Below are positions 13,790-14,023 of a DNA stretch of 14,023 bases, piece after piece. A program made the translations under genes and the position numbers. Every line of letters starts with the position of its first letter. Positions within the stretch are counted from its first letter, which is position 1. Source of the stretch: Leptolinea sp. UBA5366 (GTDB taxonomy: Bacteria > Chloroflexota > Anaerolineae > Anaerolineales > Anaerolineaceae); contig DHPK01000020.1 of assembly GCA_002407845.1 (NCBI GenBank), forward strand, positions 1 through 14,023. Reading direction: 5' to 3'. Below the pieces are notes generated by a model that made no database searches, was not told the DNA's origin, and saw nothing but the letters and a program-made list of their open reading frames with translations.

Positions 13790-14023
13790 TTAATAAGCTT
13801 TTGAAAAATAAATCCGGCTCTCTGCATCGCCGTCGCAATAAACGCATTTTCCTTTGCCGTATGTATGACGGTCGAGCGGAATACAGCGCGTTGTCGCTTT
13901 CGTTTCTTCCTTGATTTTCGCTTCACATTCAGGCGATCCGCACCACCAGGCTTCTGCCCAGCCGTTTTCGACAATCTGTTTCAGTTCATCGTAGGAGTCA
14001 GCCTGGTGGTGCGGATCGCCTGA
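13790..14023 (-). CDS. proS: Prolyl-tRNA synthetase (archaeal/eukaryote-type), C-terminal zinc domain, 5' truncated
   Basis: ProRS charges tRNA-Pro with proline in the cytoplasm. Only about the last 70-78 codons are present, in a frame with no start codon in the window. The translation runs DSYDELKQIVENG, then WWCGSPEC, KIKEETKATTRCIPL, GKCVYC, and ends IYFSKAY followed by TAA. This is the hallmark C-terminal domain of the archaeal/eukaryote-type ProRS (as in Thermus): four Cys ligands in a C-x4-C / C-x2-C pattern, and an obligatory C-terminal Tyr that reaches into the active site. The E. coli-type enzyme lacks this domain. Codons upstream of the Asp at 13997-13999 (window bases 14000-14023) would read SGDPHHQA. 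They are suspect because they are an inverted copy of 13929-13952. Transcription ends at the hairpin 27 nt downstream. Confidence 0.93.
   Translation of the reverse strand, partial: SGDPHHQADSYDELKQIVENGWAEAWWCGSPECEAKIKEETKATTRCIPLDRHTYGKGKCVYCDGDAESRIYFSKAY
13929..14023. repeat. Perfect 24-bp inverted repeat ending exactly at the window edge
   Basis: Bases 14000-14023 are the exact reverse complement of 13929-13952, with a 47-nt spacer. The first pair inward (13953/13999) mismatches, and outward extension is cut off by the end of the sequence. The left arm encodes the conserved WWCGSPE region of proS. The right arm is therefore probably a fold-back or assembly artefact. Confidence 0.9.

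Noticed and set aside
13681..13974. 97-residue minus-strand ORF at the right end
   Set aside because: It overlaps the proS 3' end in another frame, starts inside the conserved zinc domain, runs through the proS terminator, and has a composition typical of an out-of-frame translation.

Overview
The window looks like one end of a bacterial contig of roughly balanced base composition. All of the genes are chromosomal housekeeping, metabolic, repair or signalling types. There is no transposase, integrase, phage gene, CRISPR array, rRNA or tRNA that I can support. The flavour of the proteins suggests a Chloroflexota (Anaerolineae-like) bacterium: an archaeal/eukaryote-type ProRS with a zinc C-terminal domain, a URO-D family methyltransferase-like protein, a histidine kinase with an H-box reading HEIGRPL, and AlkD-type repair proteins. 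That assignment is inference only.

Layout, left to right. The plus strand begins inside pnp (PNPase: end of the core, KH, S1 and an Arg/Gly/Ser-rich tail). A hairpin terminator follows, then a DAO-type FAD oxidoreductase gene (859-2064). This converges on a two-gene minus-strand operon: a metallo-beta-lactamase-fold hydrolase (3663-4484) followed 2 nt later by an AMP-forming acyl-CoA synthetase (2092-3660). A divergent intergenic region (4485-4717) with a TATAAT on each strand separates that operon from a plus-strand pair: a TauE/SafE (YfcA-like) membrane transporter (4718-5491) and an alkaline-phosphatase-superfamily phosphodiesterase (5504-6676). From 6859 to the right end everything is on the minus strand. 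In transcription order these genes are proS (its 3' end only), a HEAT/ARM-like protein of unknown function, a URO-D family protein, then a response regulator - histidine kinase - AlkD-like gene cluster, and last an exported HtrA/DegP-type serine protease with two PDZ domains.

Several genes work together. The response regulator and kinase overlap and are clearly a two-component system. The DNA alkylation-repair gene starts 11 nt after the kinase, so it is probably co-transcribed. HtrA is a separate unit just downstream of that cluster, and may handle envelope protein quality control. Factor-independent terminators are visible after pnp, the FAD oxidoreductase, htrA and proS. The one after the FAD oxidoreductase lies inside the coding sequence of the convergent ligase gene.

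I found no convincing new multi-gene system. The observations most worth checking are these: (i) a perfect 24-bp inverted repeat, with one arm ending on the last base, inside the proS fragment, which looks like an assembly artefact; (ii) an overlooked proS 3' end; (iii) the two-component plus AlkD operon, with a dyad over its probable -10 element; (iv) a second, very divergent AlkD/HEAT-like gene; and (v) a terminator hairpin that also encodes the catalytic A10 motif of the ligase on the other strand.
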